Source: Megamerina dolium
Taxonomy: Eukaryota > Arthropoda > Insecta > Diptera > Megamerinidae
Length of the DNA stretch: 64,000 nt
Assembly (NCBI GenBank): GCA_963854835.1
Contig: OY978526.1
Coordinates: 93,704,640-93,768,639 of the forward strand
Reading direction: 5' to 3'
The notes beneath the pieces are model-generated. The model had not been told where the DNA came from. It worked only from the letters and a program-made list of their open reading frames with translations, and did not search any database. Numbering within the stretch: position 1 is the stretch's first letter; every line of letters begins with the position of its first letter. Below, piece by piece: positions 1-33,160 of this stretch. Made by a program: the position numbers and the translations under genes.

Positions 1-2696
1 GCGTTGATTTTGTTTTCAATGTAAAATGAAGAATTGAGAGCAAGACAAGAGCGTAAGAACTGACCGAAAAGATCACAGGAGATTTAGCTATCGACACCAA
101 ATCACGAGATCACGGCAAGGATTGCGTTGAGCATTTTTTGACAATGGATGACTTTTAGGAGCAACATTTGATACTTTAAAAGAAGAATGTATCGAAAATG
201 CATGATATCAACACTTACTGCATGCAATTTTTTTTTTTTTTGACAATACCCATATTTTATACAAATAAAAGGCATTTTGAATAGGTTTTTACTCATAATA
301 TAAATTATTTAAAATTTTAAGTTATGAAGAATAATAAAAATTGTTTATAAAAATATTTTAAAAACTGTATTTTTATTCCAAAAAATGCCCCCTTTTTAAC
401 TTATTTAGGAAAATTTAGCAAAGGCTTAAAGACCATTTAATTGCCCTTCCAATGGTATATACAATAACACATATTTTTAAATAATTTTTTTATATTTTGA
501 ATAATAAAAAAATTTTTACCTCGATATCAAGTGATGTGTAGAGAAAGATGAGACACTCTTTATGTGTCGCAAAAACATTGTTGCCCGAGGATTAAAACTT
601 TTCGTTGGTTACATTGTTCAATGATGCTAAAATACTGTTACTGTCATTTCATATAAGGGTTATGTTTTTAGCTACTTAAAAGAACTTTGACGCTAAAATA
701 CTAATTAATGCAAAGCTGAATTTGAATAGATTTAGTTATAGTTTATCATAACTTTTAAAATACCCAAAAATAAATACCAGTTAAAAGGTATTAAAAATAC
801 CTTTCTTCTGATACTTTTTCTTTATTGCGAATTTTTTAAGTAATTTCGATCGCAAATTTAGACATTGAGCGACGTATTATATGGGCATTGCCGATTGATT
901 ATTTAAATTCACAAAAATAGGCTCTATACGAAGACATTTTTTATTTTCCTTTAAGGCTATTCTGCACTTGTTCCAAAGAAATCCTTATATGCTCGAAATA
1001 AGTCGCGAAAATCTTTCTCGATTTGAGCTATTCAAAACTTTGAGGTACTTATAGCGCTTAAAGCAAAACTGTCATTTGGTTAACTTTCATACATTTTAGT
1101 ACATTTCAATTCAACTATGACAGTTGCCAAAGCAAAGCACGCTTGCTTTGGGCTTGGTCCTTAAAAGTGTAACATTTTTTAGAAAACGGAAAACGTTATA
1201 AGTTGTGAATTAAATACAAATAAACTTGTTCATTTTTTCCTAAATCAGAACGTATTTATCGTTACACATTTCAGTCATTTGAAAATACATAGAAAATATG
1301 AATGTTATTTCCCTCACTGTTTTTTATTTTTTAGATTATTTTCATTTGTTTCAATTGTCCCTTAAAGTTGTGAACAGATTCACTGCGGAAGCAAAATGGC
1401 AACACGACAACAAAATGTCGTATGGAGCAAAAGTTGTCCTGCTGTCTGTGATTGGACCAAATTGAACACGGGAAATACGAACTAATTAAAACAATTTCAT
1501 TAAAACACATTTTCTAAAAGTAAAACTCGATAAACCAATTCATATTTAGTATTTCCAATGAAAAAAATACGAAGCCTGCTACATTAATTCAGGGTTGCCA
1601 TTTGCTTACATTTCATTTTGTCGCACGTCAAAATAGAAATAAATAGAAGTCGAGGACTGCGTCCTCGCATTTGTCTGCATGATAGCTAAAGGCCGCAGTA
1701 CTTAAAAAATATGCGTGCATATTCATCTGTCAAACCAAGATAAATTATATGCATCCTTATGAAGTAGGCATCACTTTTAACTTTTTCAAGCATTGACGTT
1801 TCCGAACAGCTGAGTGTGTTAGTTGTGCAGCGGCGAAATTGAAATTATTTGAATTGTGAAATTTAAAATGTAGATTTTCAATCTTCTTCTGTTTCCATTA
1901 TTAACTTTTGTTTTCTCTCAAACTTTGCTACGACATTTGACTTGTGAATAAACATAAGCTCTTCATGCTTGATGCATGTATACTTTTTATGTATTTCGGC
2001 CTTAAGTTTTTGCAATGTTGCAGCCATAGTCAATCTATGTACTACTACAGTCTGATATACCAGGGGTGAAAAGAGAACGGATCATATTTTTACCAGCGAC
2101 AAGTGATAGTGATGTGATATCAGACCATACGAGCAGTTCATGTAAGTGATGTCAAATCGTATCGTATCGCATAGCTTTTTTTTTAATTCGACGATTAAAT
2201 GAATTTGTCAAAATATCCACTTCACCTACTCGTCGAAATCTCATTGCAGCGACTACAAAACCCGAGAAGAATTCATTAGTTAAAAATCATTCTCCATAAG
2301 AACCTATCTTACTTATTTAAAAGACTGCATACGATTAAAAGTTTAATTGATTATATATGAAATCAATTATGTTCATGTTATTGCTATGTTGATACGATCC
2401 ACTATTATATGATACGATACGATATAATTTGATCATTGAACCTTTAATGTGGTTAAAACGCTGTACACAGTTTGACATGATAATTCCTCACGTCTAAATA
2501 GTTTGTAAGAAAATAATTTTGACAATGACAAACATGGAACGACTAATACTACCGATAAATTTTAAATTAAATTAAATTTGCATATTATACCTAGGAGGGA
2601 TTTAAAGGTATGCAACTCTTTAACTAGTGATTAATAGTACAAGCTTTTAGGTCGGTTTGGCAAAAATGAGCGCTAAATGCCTTTAATCTTCGTATA
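1..2696. other. Intergenic DNA downstream of C2CD5
   Basis: No coding region is supported here; the one short ORF near 102-296 shows no recognisable domain and overlaps A/T runs. The stretch is AT-rich with T and A homopolymers. The only structure I noticed is a pair of inverted motifs: TCGTATCGTATCG near 2158-2170 and its complement CGATACGAT near 2410-2421, about 245 bp apart, which could be the ends of a small decayed inverted-repeat element. The C2CD5 3' UTR must lie at the right edge. I did not find an unambiguous AATAAA on the minus strand close to the stop codon. Confidence 0.5.
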
Positions 2697-23667
<20,971 letters not shown>

Positions 23668-24002
23668 TTTTCAATATTTTATATTCCACCTCACGAAATT
23701 TATTACTGTGATGTCTAATATTTTTAATAATTTGTCTGGAGGTTATTAGTCTTAAAATTATCATGTACTATATTACATTGTTAAAATTATGATGCAGCAG
23801 AACGGCTTTTAAAGAAAAATAAATATTTATTAAAAAGAAACAATAGTTGCTCATAGTATAACATAATACACTTATCGCCTAAACATTTAATTAATATTAA
23901 CACATATTACTGCATTAAAAATCACTTGACTAGCTCCACTTTATTTGCGTACTCGCGTTTATAACATCAGCTGTAATCACCAAATAAAACGATATAATAC
24001 AA

Positions 24003-24067
24003 TATCGATAATTTTGTTCTCGACCGATTGCGGATGGGCGATATTTTCGATATATAGAATATCGATA
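24003..24067. promoter_or_regulatory. Two DRE (DREF-type) motifs upstream of C2CD5
   Basis: The exact palindrome TATCGATA occurs at 24003-24010 and again at 24060-24067, about 340-400 bp upstream of the C2CD5 start codon. In Drosophila this octamer is the DREF binding site and is common in TATA-less housekeeping promoters. Two exact copies within 65 bp are unlikely by chance, but promoter activity is inference. Confidence 0.55.
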
Positions 24068-24489
24068 TAATGTGAAGAAAAGGAGTACCATATTTCATTA
24101 AGATGGACGGGTGACTAGTCTCCTCTACTCAGACAGTAGCTGGGTATACACCCATGAAGCAATTACTCCAATGGCCTGTTTCTGTATCTCAATGGAGAAC
24201 TTCTCCACCGCTGATGACATAGTTCTCAACCACCAAGTTTTTGTTGAGTTTGGTGAATTATTAAATATGCAGATTCTAAAAAACATACGTGAACGAAAAT
24301 ACATTTTTAAATATACAAATCGCACTGGATTTTTTCATTACCAGCTCACTCACTTGTGAATATAAAAACAAAAAATTTTTAGGCGCTGACGCCTATATAA
24401 GATGTGGCTCAAGGTCAAAGCTCAAATTATTTTTAATATTTTAAAAAAATTGATACTTCATAATTTTTTTTTCAATCTGTTTGGCTTTC

Positions 24490-24660
24490 TTCAAATTTAG
24501 TTTCGCGACCATCAGTTTTTTCAGATAAAAGTCTTTCTTGAAAGCCGCCCTTTGGCCGGTCGCAAGAATAAACCCTTTATAGGACCGACGCCGGGTTCGC
24601 GACCATCAGTACTTACAGATAAAATTCTTTCTTGATAGCCAGCTTATTTTGAGGATCGAA
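24490..24660. repeat. Direct duplication, about 93-bp period
   Basis: The segment from GCGACCATCAGTTTTTTCAG through TCTTTCTTGAAAGCC (about 24505) recurs from GCGACCATCAGTACTTACAG through TCTTTCTTGATAGCC (about 24598). It is intergenic, with no coding signal. Confidence 0.75.
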
Positions 24661-25077
24661 AAAAATATAGTACAATAATAGGCGTGTAGGTCAAACAACA
24701 ACAAAGCCGTTAAGTCTAGTGGTTAATGCTGTAAGTACAACTTCGGCGAACGGCGAATTTCGTTGTAAAGCGCGACGCAGGATTCTTGACGAAAATAGGC
24801 GAAAATATGTACACATAAATTGAGCCTATATTATAGACAAAAGCTAAACGAATTTTTAGCGAACTGTATCTTGAGAAGAATACGAATTTACGAAATATAA
24901 ACGTGATGGCACTCTGTACTTAAAAATGTGAATAGCTCGAGAATTCGGAAAACCTCAATTACAAAGTGGTTCTAATTTGTGAGCGTCTAGTGTATTAGAA
25001 ATTGCTTTTCAGATGTGTAATAGGGCGTTTATGCTGACGCATAAGTGTACATTTAGGACAGTTAGCCTAAATGCTAC

Positions 25078-25286
25078 ACTAATGCTGCAACTAGCCACCG
25101 ACGTAGCGTACGTACGTACCGCCCGTACGTAAGAACATACAAAATTGCATTGATTTTCTCCGCTACGAGCAACGTCTACGTCACCGTCATACGGTGGTGA
25201 GTTTTCGTTTACACGACATTCCCATAAGATAGGTCGTGTCAGCTGACACGTTCTACGTTTTTACGTCGGTGGCTAGTTGCAGCATA
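25078..25286. mobile_element. MITE with 24-bp near-perfect terminal inverted repeats
   Basis: ATGCTGCAACTAGCCACCGA at the left (continuing CGTA) is matched exactly on the minus strand at the right end. The interior contains CGTACGTACG and CCGTACGTAAG palindromic steps. No ORF. It sits inside the larger element 25023-26240. Confidence 0.85.
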
Positions 25287-25289
25287 ACC

Positions 25290-25462
25290 CAGTGTCCACA
25301 CGTGCAAGTGCAAGTTCGAAAAACTCAATACATTCAAACTTTTCCACTAATACACTCACACATTTGCTACTTGCAGGCCTTTTCGCAAATTTTCGAAACT
25401 TTTCGGAGAGAATACGTATACTCTACTTGCAGCAAGTTACTTGCACGTGTGGACGCAGTGTA
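25290..25462. mobile_element. Small inverted-repeat element next to the previous MITE
   Basis: CAGTGTCCACACGTGCAAGT at 25292 is mirrored on the minus strand by CACTGCGTCCACACGTGCAA ending near 25461. The interior carries further CTTGCAG/CTGCAAG steps. No coding potential of its own; short ORFs here are by-products of the repeat. Confidence 0.75.
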
Positions 25463-26518
25463 AGGGTGTGTGCGAGTTCGCCTAAATTGATGTCTAATTA
25501 TTATTTTCGAAGATTGCAGAGTTGTTTTTAGCATTCAGATTAAACGTGTGAGAGAGTTTTGTTGACGGTGGGCCTGACCCGTCGGTTCTTGTTCCAGAAA
25601 TATGTTCCTGATGTTGATGCTGCTACTCCTGTGGATTGCACTTGGCGCAGAAATATAACACTTATGTTTTCCTTGTTTCTTTGCTCAATGTTTGTACAAA
25701 TTTTATTATGTAAATTTAAATTTAACTTATATATATTTCCTTTTGAGTACTACACTTTTCTTGAAAATATGAACAATATAATATTTTAACGAGAAAAAAG
25801 TTAATATAAGGTTTAGCCCCAAAACAAAGAAGCGGTAAAGAGAGAAATAGAATAACAATACTGAGCGGAATGGGAAGAGTTGGCAAGGATCGGTGATGCC
25901 CGATCGTTACTCAACCCATTCCCTCAATTTAGAACACAGTGCAGTACATAGATCTCTTTTGGCGTAGACACAGATTCTAAATGCAGAAATAAAGTTGCAT
26001 TTAGTTGCATTTAGGTAGAGAATTTTGCATGGATAAGTATACAATTAGAGTAGCATTTATGCTAAATGTGCTAAATGTGTATTTATAGCTCAGCATTAAT
26101 ATAGCATTGCAATAACAAAAAAACATATGATTGCAATTGTGCCTAAATGTACATTTATTAAAAGCGGGTGCATGAACGGTCTTAGAAAAGTCAATGTTCG
26201 AAAGCAGCAAATGTACATTTATAGTTCATCATAAACACCCTATAATACATGAACCAATTATTGGAGATCACGCAATTAGCCAACCGTTTTTTGGTTTTGC
26301 ATTTTCGTGGTAATTTGTTAGCGACATCATCATGAAAACTATTGTTTATAAACACTTTTGTTAATTTTTAACGAATTTTACTTATTATATTTTATAATAA
26401 ATACCAATAATAATCGTACTGAATCACAGCACAAACAAATCACACACAAACATGGCCCCAAAAACATGACGTGAGACCAGAAATTCATTGTTTTATTTGC
26501 ATTAGTTACGTGACCTCT

Positions 26519-26780
26519 TCTTTCGAACGGTACCCACCTGTCGGCAAGCAATTGGCAATTCTTCCGAAAGTAACAACTTGCCATGAAAAGCTTCTAAAAG
26601 AACTCTGTGACAAAGCTCAGAAAAAGTGATGTCGCAAGGGTTCTGCCGTTCGGAACCGGCTAAAATAAGTAGGTCCCTTCTAATACTGTCCAAAATTTAA
26701 CACGCACAACAGTAATTGAAGAGAAGCTGGGCCAATGAGCCCTTCGGGGCTTTAAGTACCACATATTTATTTTTATTTTT
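26519..26780 (+). mobile_element. 5'-truncated SINE with perfect 12-bp target duplication
   Basis: The copy starts inside the family body (CTTTCGAACGGTACCCACCT) and ends with the family tail CCACATATTTATTTTTATTT. The 12-mer TACGTGACCTCT lies on both sides (26507-26518 and 26781-26792). This shows retroposition with 5' truncation, as LINE-type reverse transcription produces, and the perfect duplication implies a recent event. It lies about 365 bp upstream of the RGG gene start codon. Confidence 0.93.
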
Positions 26781-27156
26781 TACGTGACCTCTATTCGGTG
26801 CATATATGTATGAAAAAGAAGTTGGCTACTCACATGAAAATGGAATTCGCAAGTACATTTAGTACAAGAAAATCGATAAATTTGATATAGACGCCATGTT
26901 TTTTATGCGGTGGTAACGCTCTTTGCTCGAGTTAAAGCGATGAATATATGTTTCCATAATACTATAGTTCAGTAATAAAATTTTAAGAAGTGTGCTTAAT
27001 TGATGTTTACATTATAGCTAATCATTTTCATATTATCAGTGTTTAATAAGAATCAGTCGTAAAAATAGTTTTTGTGCGTGTCGGGATCAATATAGTATAA
27101 TTGGAAAACTGAAGTAAATTCGTGTCAAAAGTAAAAGTAGATTTAAAAGAACACTA

Positions 27157-30100
27157 ATGGAAGCTGCGCCAACAATAGTTTCGCCTAACGTAGGGGCACC
27201 AGCGCGTGGAGGTTTTCGTGGTCGTGGTGGCGGGATCTCAATGCGTGGTAGCTATGAGCGTGGTCGTGGCAGGGGAATCGGCCGTGGTCATTATCTTGGA
27301 GGCCTAAGACGTGGTGGAGGTCCAGGTGGAATCGGGGGTGGACCGCCCCAAGGTGTAATGACTAGTGGCAGGGGAACACGTTCCAGAGGTGGGCAAGGTT
27401 ACCAAGGTCGAGGAGGGTTTTCTCAAAGGGGCGGGCCTCCCATGCGTGGTGGTCGACCACCGTTATATATCCAACGTAAGTAGTTAAAATGCAGTAACAA
27501 AAATCTTCTTATAAAAATATTTTGGGCACAGCAACAAAGCAGCATACTGGCGCTGAGAATAACAAAACTGTTTCGCCAGTACCAGCAGCCTCAGGAAATG
27601 CTATACCTGCGGCTCGTGAAGGTACAACAGCGGCTTCACCAGTATCAGCTACTAATGGTGGGAGTGCAGTTGCTTCAGCTCCTCATGATAGCGTTGTCAC
27701 GATCAGTGCAAATGGTTCTATAGGTGGAGCACCACGTGGACATGCACGAGGACGTGGTAATTCGTTCTTTCGTAATGGTGGACGTGGTGGGTACAATCCA
27801 CATATTAATGGGATGCATGGAGCACATAGTGTCCCAGAACATGGTCAGATGTCAATACGTCGTGGCGGCCCGCCACGAGGACGTGGTGCTTTAATACGTT
27901 CTCCCATGCACCAACCACACAGCGCTAATATGCAAATAGCTCCAGTTCAGTCGCTTAAAAGAGGGGCACCTGGGGGTCCTCCTTTCCCTAAGCGTGGGCG
28001 TTACGAAGGTGGACCGTATTCGCAACGACCAATGGCACCTAAGTACCATCAACCACCACAACATGTAGCACCTATGACATCACAACCAAATTATGGTGTT
28101 CCACCAAGCCATCATCAACAATCACAAAGGTATTTATAGATGGCATTTTAGTCATCAAGGTTATATATTAAATTTATTTTACTTAGTCACCATGGGTATC
28201 CTTCACATGAGCAACAAGCACAAGCTGTTGATCCCTATGCACAATCATATGCCACTCCTACCGCTCAGTCATATAACGGATATGGTCAAAATACTGGTTA
28301 TTCATCACCAACGCCGCAGGCAAGCAGCAGCTATGCTGTTCATCATAGTGCTGGTGAATACGATCAGAGCCAATATCAAGGCTACAAGTACGTTTTAAAA
28401 TAACATTTGTCTTACAAGTGGAAGAACTAATCCTTTTTTTTTTAGTTCTTCAACTTATACAAATCAACAGGACGCACGTTATCAATCGTATGGGCAAGAT
28501 TACACCCAACAATATGGTGCACCAGCTGTAGACTATAATTCAACTCCTCAGGCTGATTATTCACAACATCATGCTCAACAAGCATATGATGATAGAGCCT
28601 ACACCGGTTATGGTGAGTAATATTATTGCGATCACAGATAAATCAGTTATGAATGTGAAACGAAAATATTAAAACAAGAAGTGAATATCTTTATACTATT
28701 ACCCAAATTAATGGAATTATGCAATTACCAAAGCAATCTCTACGTAAACGTAATTCCTAAGTTTTATTAATATGTCATTGCTAATTGCTTGCCGACGGGT
28801 GGCCACCGTTCAACAAGAATTGAAACACGTTACATCGAAAAAGTTTTTTGTTTGTTAATATTCCCATCTGTTCATTAGTTTAGTTTTTACAGCCATTGAA
28901 AGAGGAGCAAAAAATTAAATTTAAAAAGTTTTTGAAGAATCATCACCATAGAATAGAATGATTCAGAGGTGGTTTAATTGGAGGGCCAAACTAAAGAATT
29001 GATTAATAAAATTCAAGAAAAAATTTAAAAATATAAATATGAGTAGAAATTTTGGTGTTTAATGAATTTTGCTACACCGTAATCAAACAATGTCCAATAC
29101 AGATCCGCCATTAAAGAGTGAATACATTTTGTAACGTTCTTCAATAAGTGGACATGTGTGATAAAACCATTCACCAGGTTCATGGGAATCCGTTGATGGT
29201 AATGTGAGTGAGTGAGTGGAGTCAACTTTTCGGAAAATGCAGCGTTTTGCATAAACTTTCTTACGTAACGACCATGAAAAACACCTATTGAATTGAGAAA
29301 GAAAATAAAAAAATTTTTTTTTGTTGTGAATCGAATGGCAAAAGCCTCATTTCCAAAATGTTCTAACTTATTTTATCTATGCACCTCTAATTGGCCTCCA
29401 GCTCTCTGTTCCCAAAGCTTGTTAAAATACTGGTTGTTATTCCACCTGCTATCTCATTGACATTGAAAGCATACCCAGATTGCATACCGGAAAGAACAGC
29501 AAATACTTTTAAGTCACAATGGACACGCCATTTGTGCCCTTCATATTTCATCGCATTTAATATCAATCGTAGGATCATATATGACTTGGAATGAAAAGTT
29601 TTATATTATATCGTCACCGGGTTAATTAAGTTTTAAAGTGTTAACTTAATTTAAAAAACTGCAATAAGTTTTATTTCATTTGCTTTTGCTTCTGCTTATG
29701 CTTCTGAAAAAAACAGCAGCTTCAGTAAAAACAAAAGCAAAAAACGATTACCGAAAAAATGCGCAGAACTTTCGGCAGTTGTCGGTCAGTAGCGTAAGTC
29801 AAAGCAGAATCAATATGTTTGCTTTTGCAAGTCGAAGCAGCAGCAATTTGCTTGCTTACCCAAGTCGTCAGCAGTCGTAGTCGAAGAAGCAGCAATTTGC
29901 TGCAAGGAGATTTGGATAACCAGGCTAGTACTATTTCGGAATCGGAGCAGAGAAAAATACCAATGTTTGACAAGCAAATGTGATTGAATATGATGAACAA
30001 GTTGTGACAATAGACTTGACATCGGCTTGACACATTCGTCCCAATCAGTGCCTTTCAACCATTTGCCTTCCTGAAGCATCATTTTGGCGTGAATCATAAT

Positions 30101-32051
30101 TGGAGAAAACCATCCTACGGGATCAATAAGTTTAGCGACAGAGGAGAGAATATGTCGGTTGGTTGCTGACGTAGTTGTCGTAATCGGAGAGATTATATAT
30201 GAGAATGTATCCGATAAAGCATTCCACCGAATACCAAGAGTTTTGGTTGTACTTTTTTTCATGAAATCTTACAAAATCTGAATCTACTAGATCTTTCTTT
30301 GGAATATTTTCTAAGGTTTTATGATGATTTGCAGTGATTTTCTTGAATGGAAATCCTGCCTAGTCGAGAGATTGTATCTCTTGTGAAAGTGATTCAATTG
30401 AGGAAGTCATGTTATGAACCTCGAAATATCAGTTATCTCGGTTCCAGGGCACAAGGAAATCGCAGGTAACGAAAATGCTGATGAGCTAGCCCGTAGGGGT
30501 TCATCCACAGACAATAGGCAAACAACCGATGCTGATGTGGGTATTCCACTAGCCGAAGCCAAGGGGAAATGGTCAAGCATCATAACCTGCGCAATTTCAA
30601 AACCCACATGGGCCAAACTACAATGAGAAAAGGACAAGGAGCCTTTTGAGTAGATCTAGAGCCGTCATATACAAACTTGTAGCAGTCTGCACAGGCTACT
30701 GGGCCTTTGGTACACATGCAGACAAAATGGGTATTCCGCATAACGATCATTGCAGAAGCCGTAACGACATAGCTGCTAAGGAGACGGTGGAGCATTTCTT
30801 GTGTAAATGCCCGGCCTTAGCCAGAAACCGATTATCATCCTTAGGAAGTCCCTTCTTTGATAATCTACTAAGGACAGTTATCGAAAATAGAGATCTCCCA
30901 TATGCTACAATTTATAAACTCAGTAGGTCTTGGCGAGTTTTATGGCTAAAAACGGCATTTTGTTTGCTACTTGAGCGACCAGGATCGCAGTCATTCTACC
31001 TATCTACCTACCTACCTATCTGTCTGTCCATCTGTTATGGTCTATCTAAGTTGCAGTATTATAGCCTAGACAGACGGCAGCCTAATTCCGGATTACCGAG
31101 TTAATTCGAATTAACTCGGGCATTAACTGCAGCTAATCCGCATTAACACTATGAATTAGGGCTATTTGCGATGGCAACACTGCTGAAAATTTTCTTTTGT
31201 GAATTTTTCTCGATCCATTTTACAAAATATTAGGTGTGTTCGCTTATAAAAAACCTTTAACAATTATTAACAGTTTTCAACATGAACAGTGTTGGCGAAC
31301 AAATAAATCCAGCTGTCAATTACGAATTGTGAATGTCAATTTACAAGTTTCTGATAGTTTTCAGTTCACGTACTTGTAGATTTTCTCATATCGAGACTGA
31401 CAGATGACAGAAATTGATAGAGATAGTAATGTAAGTGAGCAGACCTAATAAAACAGCAATCAGCCGTTTTAGTTAATCCGCATTACTGCCGTCTGTCAGG
31501 TTAATATTTTATTCGAATTAAGTGCGCCGGTAATCCGGATTAACGCTGCCGTCTGCCTAGGTTAGTACCGATGTGAGTGAGCATTCTCAATGTTTTTTTA
31601 ATATTACAAGATTTATTTTTTATTTCTTATTGATATGTTCACTTTTTTAAGAATGTGCACATGTTCTTCAAGTAGTCATTGGTACCATATTTCCTACAAA
31701 GCTGCAAATATGTAGTTATCGCACCTTTAATAATAGAGCGATGTAATTCAAAATCTTCATTAGTTGAGATTTTATCATAAATTTTATGATAAAAAAACTT
31801 AGTGAATAGATTAACTTCGGTCATACCTAAACCTCAATGTGACAAAAATGGTAGAGATAGATAACTTTGAATCTCTTTTTAATAAATATTGTTCTCTTTA
31901 TTGATAAAGGTGTGATATGTTAAATTTATTAGAGTAAATTTGTTACCACCAAAGTCATGCACTAATGTTTTTCTTGCTTATTTTCCCCCCTTATAAAATA
32001 GATACCCATGCATACCAGCAAAGCTACTCTAATGCAACTGGCTACTACTAG
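27157..32051 (+). CDS. RGG-rich and Y/Q-rich low-complexity protein, 5 coding exons
   Basis: Coding exons 27157-27475, 27532-28129, 28187-28387, 28446-28612 and 32002-32051 join in frame through GT-AG introns to 444 residues. The first 106 residues are almost all Gly/Arg with many RGG/RGR repeats (GGFRGRGG, RGRGRGIGRGH). A Ser/Ala/Thr linker comes next, then a second RGG block (RGHARGRGN, RRGGPPRGRG), a Pro/His/Gln stretch, and a C-terminal half of Tyr/Gln/Ser repeats (YAQSYATPTAQSYNGYGQ) ending SNATGYY. No RRM, KH or zinc finger is seen. The layout resembles FET-like prion-like domains plus RGG boxes, so RNA binding and condensate formation are plausible; that is inference. I do not recognise the orthologue. 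The last intron (3.4 kb) holds BEL/Pao, LINE and MITE relics. Confidence 0.85.
28770..28815 (-). mobile_element. Tiny SINE scrap
   Basis: GCTAATTGCTTGCCGACGGG followed by TGGCCACCGTTC is the complement of the conserved SINE segment seen at 52640-52660. Nothing else of the element remains. It lies in the last intron of the RGG gene. Confidence 0.5.
29700..30262 (-). pseudogene. BEL/Pao LTR-retrotransposon pol fragment
   Basis: Minus-strand frames carry KTLGIRWNALSDTFSY, then RHILSSVAKLIDPVGWFSPI and a WLKGTDWDECV-like segment, the order typical of the BEL/Pao pol region between reverse transcriptase and RNase H. SDSEIVLAWLSKSP follows in a neighbouring frame. Frameshifts and the absence of LTRs or protease/integrase show a dead fragment. 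It lies in the RGG-gene intron, opposite to the gene. Confidence 0.8.
30410..31045 (+). pseudogene. Non-LTR retrotransposon 3' fragment (RNase H)
   Basis: The first frame (30414-30626) has VPGHKEIAGNENADELARRG, an RNase H block. After a stop and frameshift, 30646-31104 continues with CRSRNDIAAKETVEHFLCKCPA-type Cys/His residues of the C-terminal tail. The end carries short CTAC/CTAT/CTGT repeats (about 31000-31030), typical of a LINE 3' end. It is a different family from the copy at 7230, judging by the tail sequence. It lies directly before a MITE copy. Confidence 0.8.
31064..31562. mobile_element. TA-flanked MITE, copy 2 (499 bp)
   Basis: The left end GCCTAGACAGACGGCAGCCT and the right end (minus strand) ACCTAGGCAGACGGCAGCGT match the family, with TA at both sides. 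About 25 bp shorter than copies 1 and 3, with more substitutions at the right end. It lies in the last intron of the RGG gene. Confidence 0.92.
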
Positions 32052-32639
32052 AAAAGTAGAGTTTTAACGAAATGGGGGTGATGCAAATCAACGCTATCGC
32101 GCACACTCAGATTAGACACATATTGCTGCTGGATAACTTATGCAAAGAGCGCATACATTTTATAGATTTAAGCATACAGAAATATTAACATACATAAAAT
32201 AATCATTTCAAATCGCAAACGTAAACAATAATTGCAAAAGTTGAACACTTGAGAAAGAAATAAATCATTTCTTTAAAGAAACATAAAAACTTAAAATAAT
32301 CAATATAAAATAAGTACAGATGCAATACCAACGGTAAAATTATTAAGACGCATACAAAATGTTTAAGCTTCAAATTTATTTTTATTCTAAATGTTTTATC
32401 TTATTTTATATATTATTTTTTTTTTTTGTCTACTGATTATATAGTAGAGTTTCCCCAACTCAAATAATGTTGCAGAAAATTCAATGTAGGAAGAAAAATG
32501 TACACAAAAAAGAAAAAATTACAAGAATTTTTTGAGTTAATCGACAATTTTAAGTTGTCAAAGTATAATCTGTATTGAAAAATGAGCATTATGTTTTTAG
32601 TTTTCACATTTTTTTCATGTTTGCGTTTCTATACTTATA
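32052..32639 (+). other. Probable 3' UTR of the RGG gene
   Basis: Follows the TAG stop. A canonical AATAAA lies at 32259-32264 and AT-rich sequence follows, so a short 3' end near 32280 is possible. Longer 3' ends cannot be excluded, since A/T-rich sequence without a gene continues for kilobases. Confidence 0.5.
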
Positions 32640-33160
32640 GCCTAGACAGAAGGCAGCCTAATTCCGGATTACTGAGTTAATTCGAATTAACTCGGGCATT
32701 AACTGCAGCTAATCCGCATAAACTCGATGAGTTAATTCGCAAAATAAAAGAGGATTAAGGCAATTTGCGATGGCAACACTGCTGAAAATTGTCTATTGTG
32801 AATTTTTCTCCATCCATTTTACAAAATATTAGGTATGTTCGCTAACAAAAAACTTTCAACAATTGTTTACAGTTTTCAACATGAAAAGTGTTGGCGAACA
32901 AATAAATCCAGCTGCCAATTATGAACGGTGAATGTCAATTTACAAGTTTCTGATAGTTTTCAGTTCACGTACTTGTAGATTTTCTCATATCGAGAGTGAT
33001 AGATGACAGAAATTGATAGTGATAGTAATGTAAGTGGACAGACCTAATAAAACAGCAATCAGCCGTTTAGTTAATCCGCAATACTGCCGTCTGTCAGGTT
33101 TTTATTTTATTAGGATTAATTGCGCCGGTAATCCGGAATTAGGCTGCCGTCTGTCTAGGC
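32640..33160. mobile_element. TA-flanked MITE, copy 3 (521 bp)
   Basis: Both ends read GCCTAGACAGA(C/A)GGCAGCCT outward-in, flanked by TA at 32638-32639 and 33161-33162. It is very similar to copy 1 over the whole length, including the GTTAATTCGAATTAAC palindrome and the ATTGATAGTGATAGTAATGT stretch near the right end. Confidence 0.93.

Larger units (their letters stand above)
25023..26240. mobile_element. 1.2-kb inverted-repeat element hosting smaller inverted-repeat elements
   Basis: The left end GGGCGTTTATGCTGACGCAT and the right end (minus strand) GGGTGTTTATGATGAACTAT align over about 33 bp, both running on to GTACATTTA, and are flanked by TA (25021-25022, 26241-26242). Just inside each end are short palindromic stretches built on CATTTAG/CTAAATG and GTACATTTA. 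No transposase was found; ORFs around 25236-25790 overlap the internal repeats and look accidental. Two smaller inverted-repeat units lie inside (separate entries). Likely a non-autonomous DNA transposon. Confidence 0.75.

Noticed and set aside
24111..24359. Overlapping ORFs on both strands just upstream of the C2CD5 promoter
   Set aside because: Neither shows a recognisable domain; may be a decayed mobile-element piece but not supportable.
25236..25789. Three overlapping ORFs of 75-84 residues
   Set aside because: They lie in the inverted-repeat units, have no known motif and share composition with the repeats.
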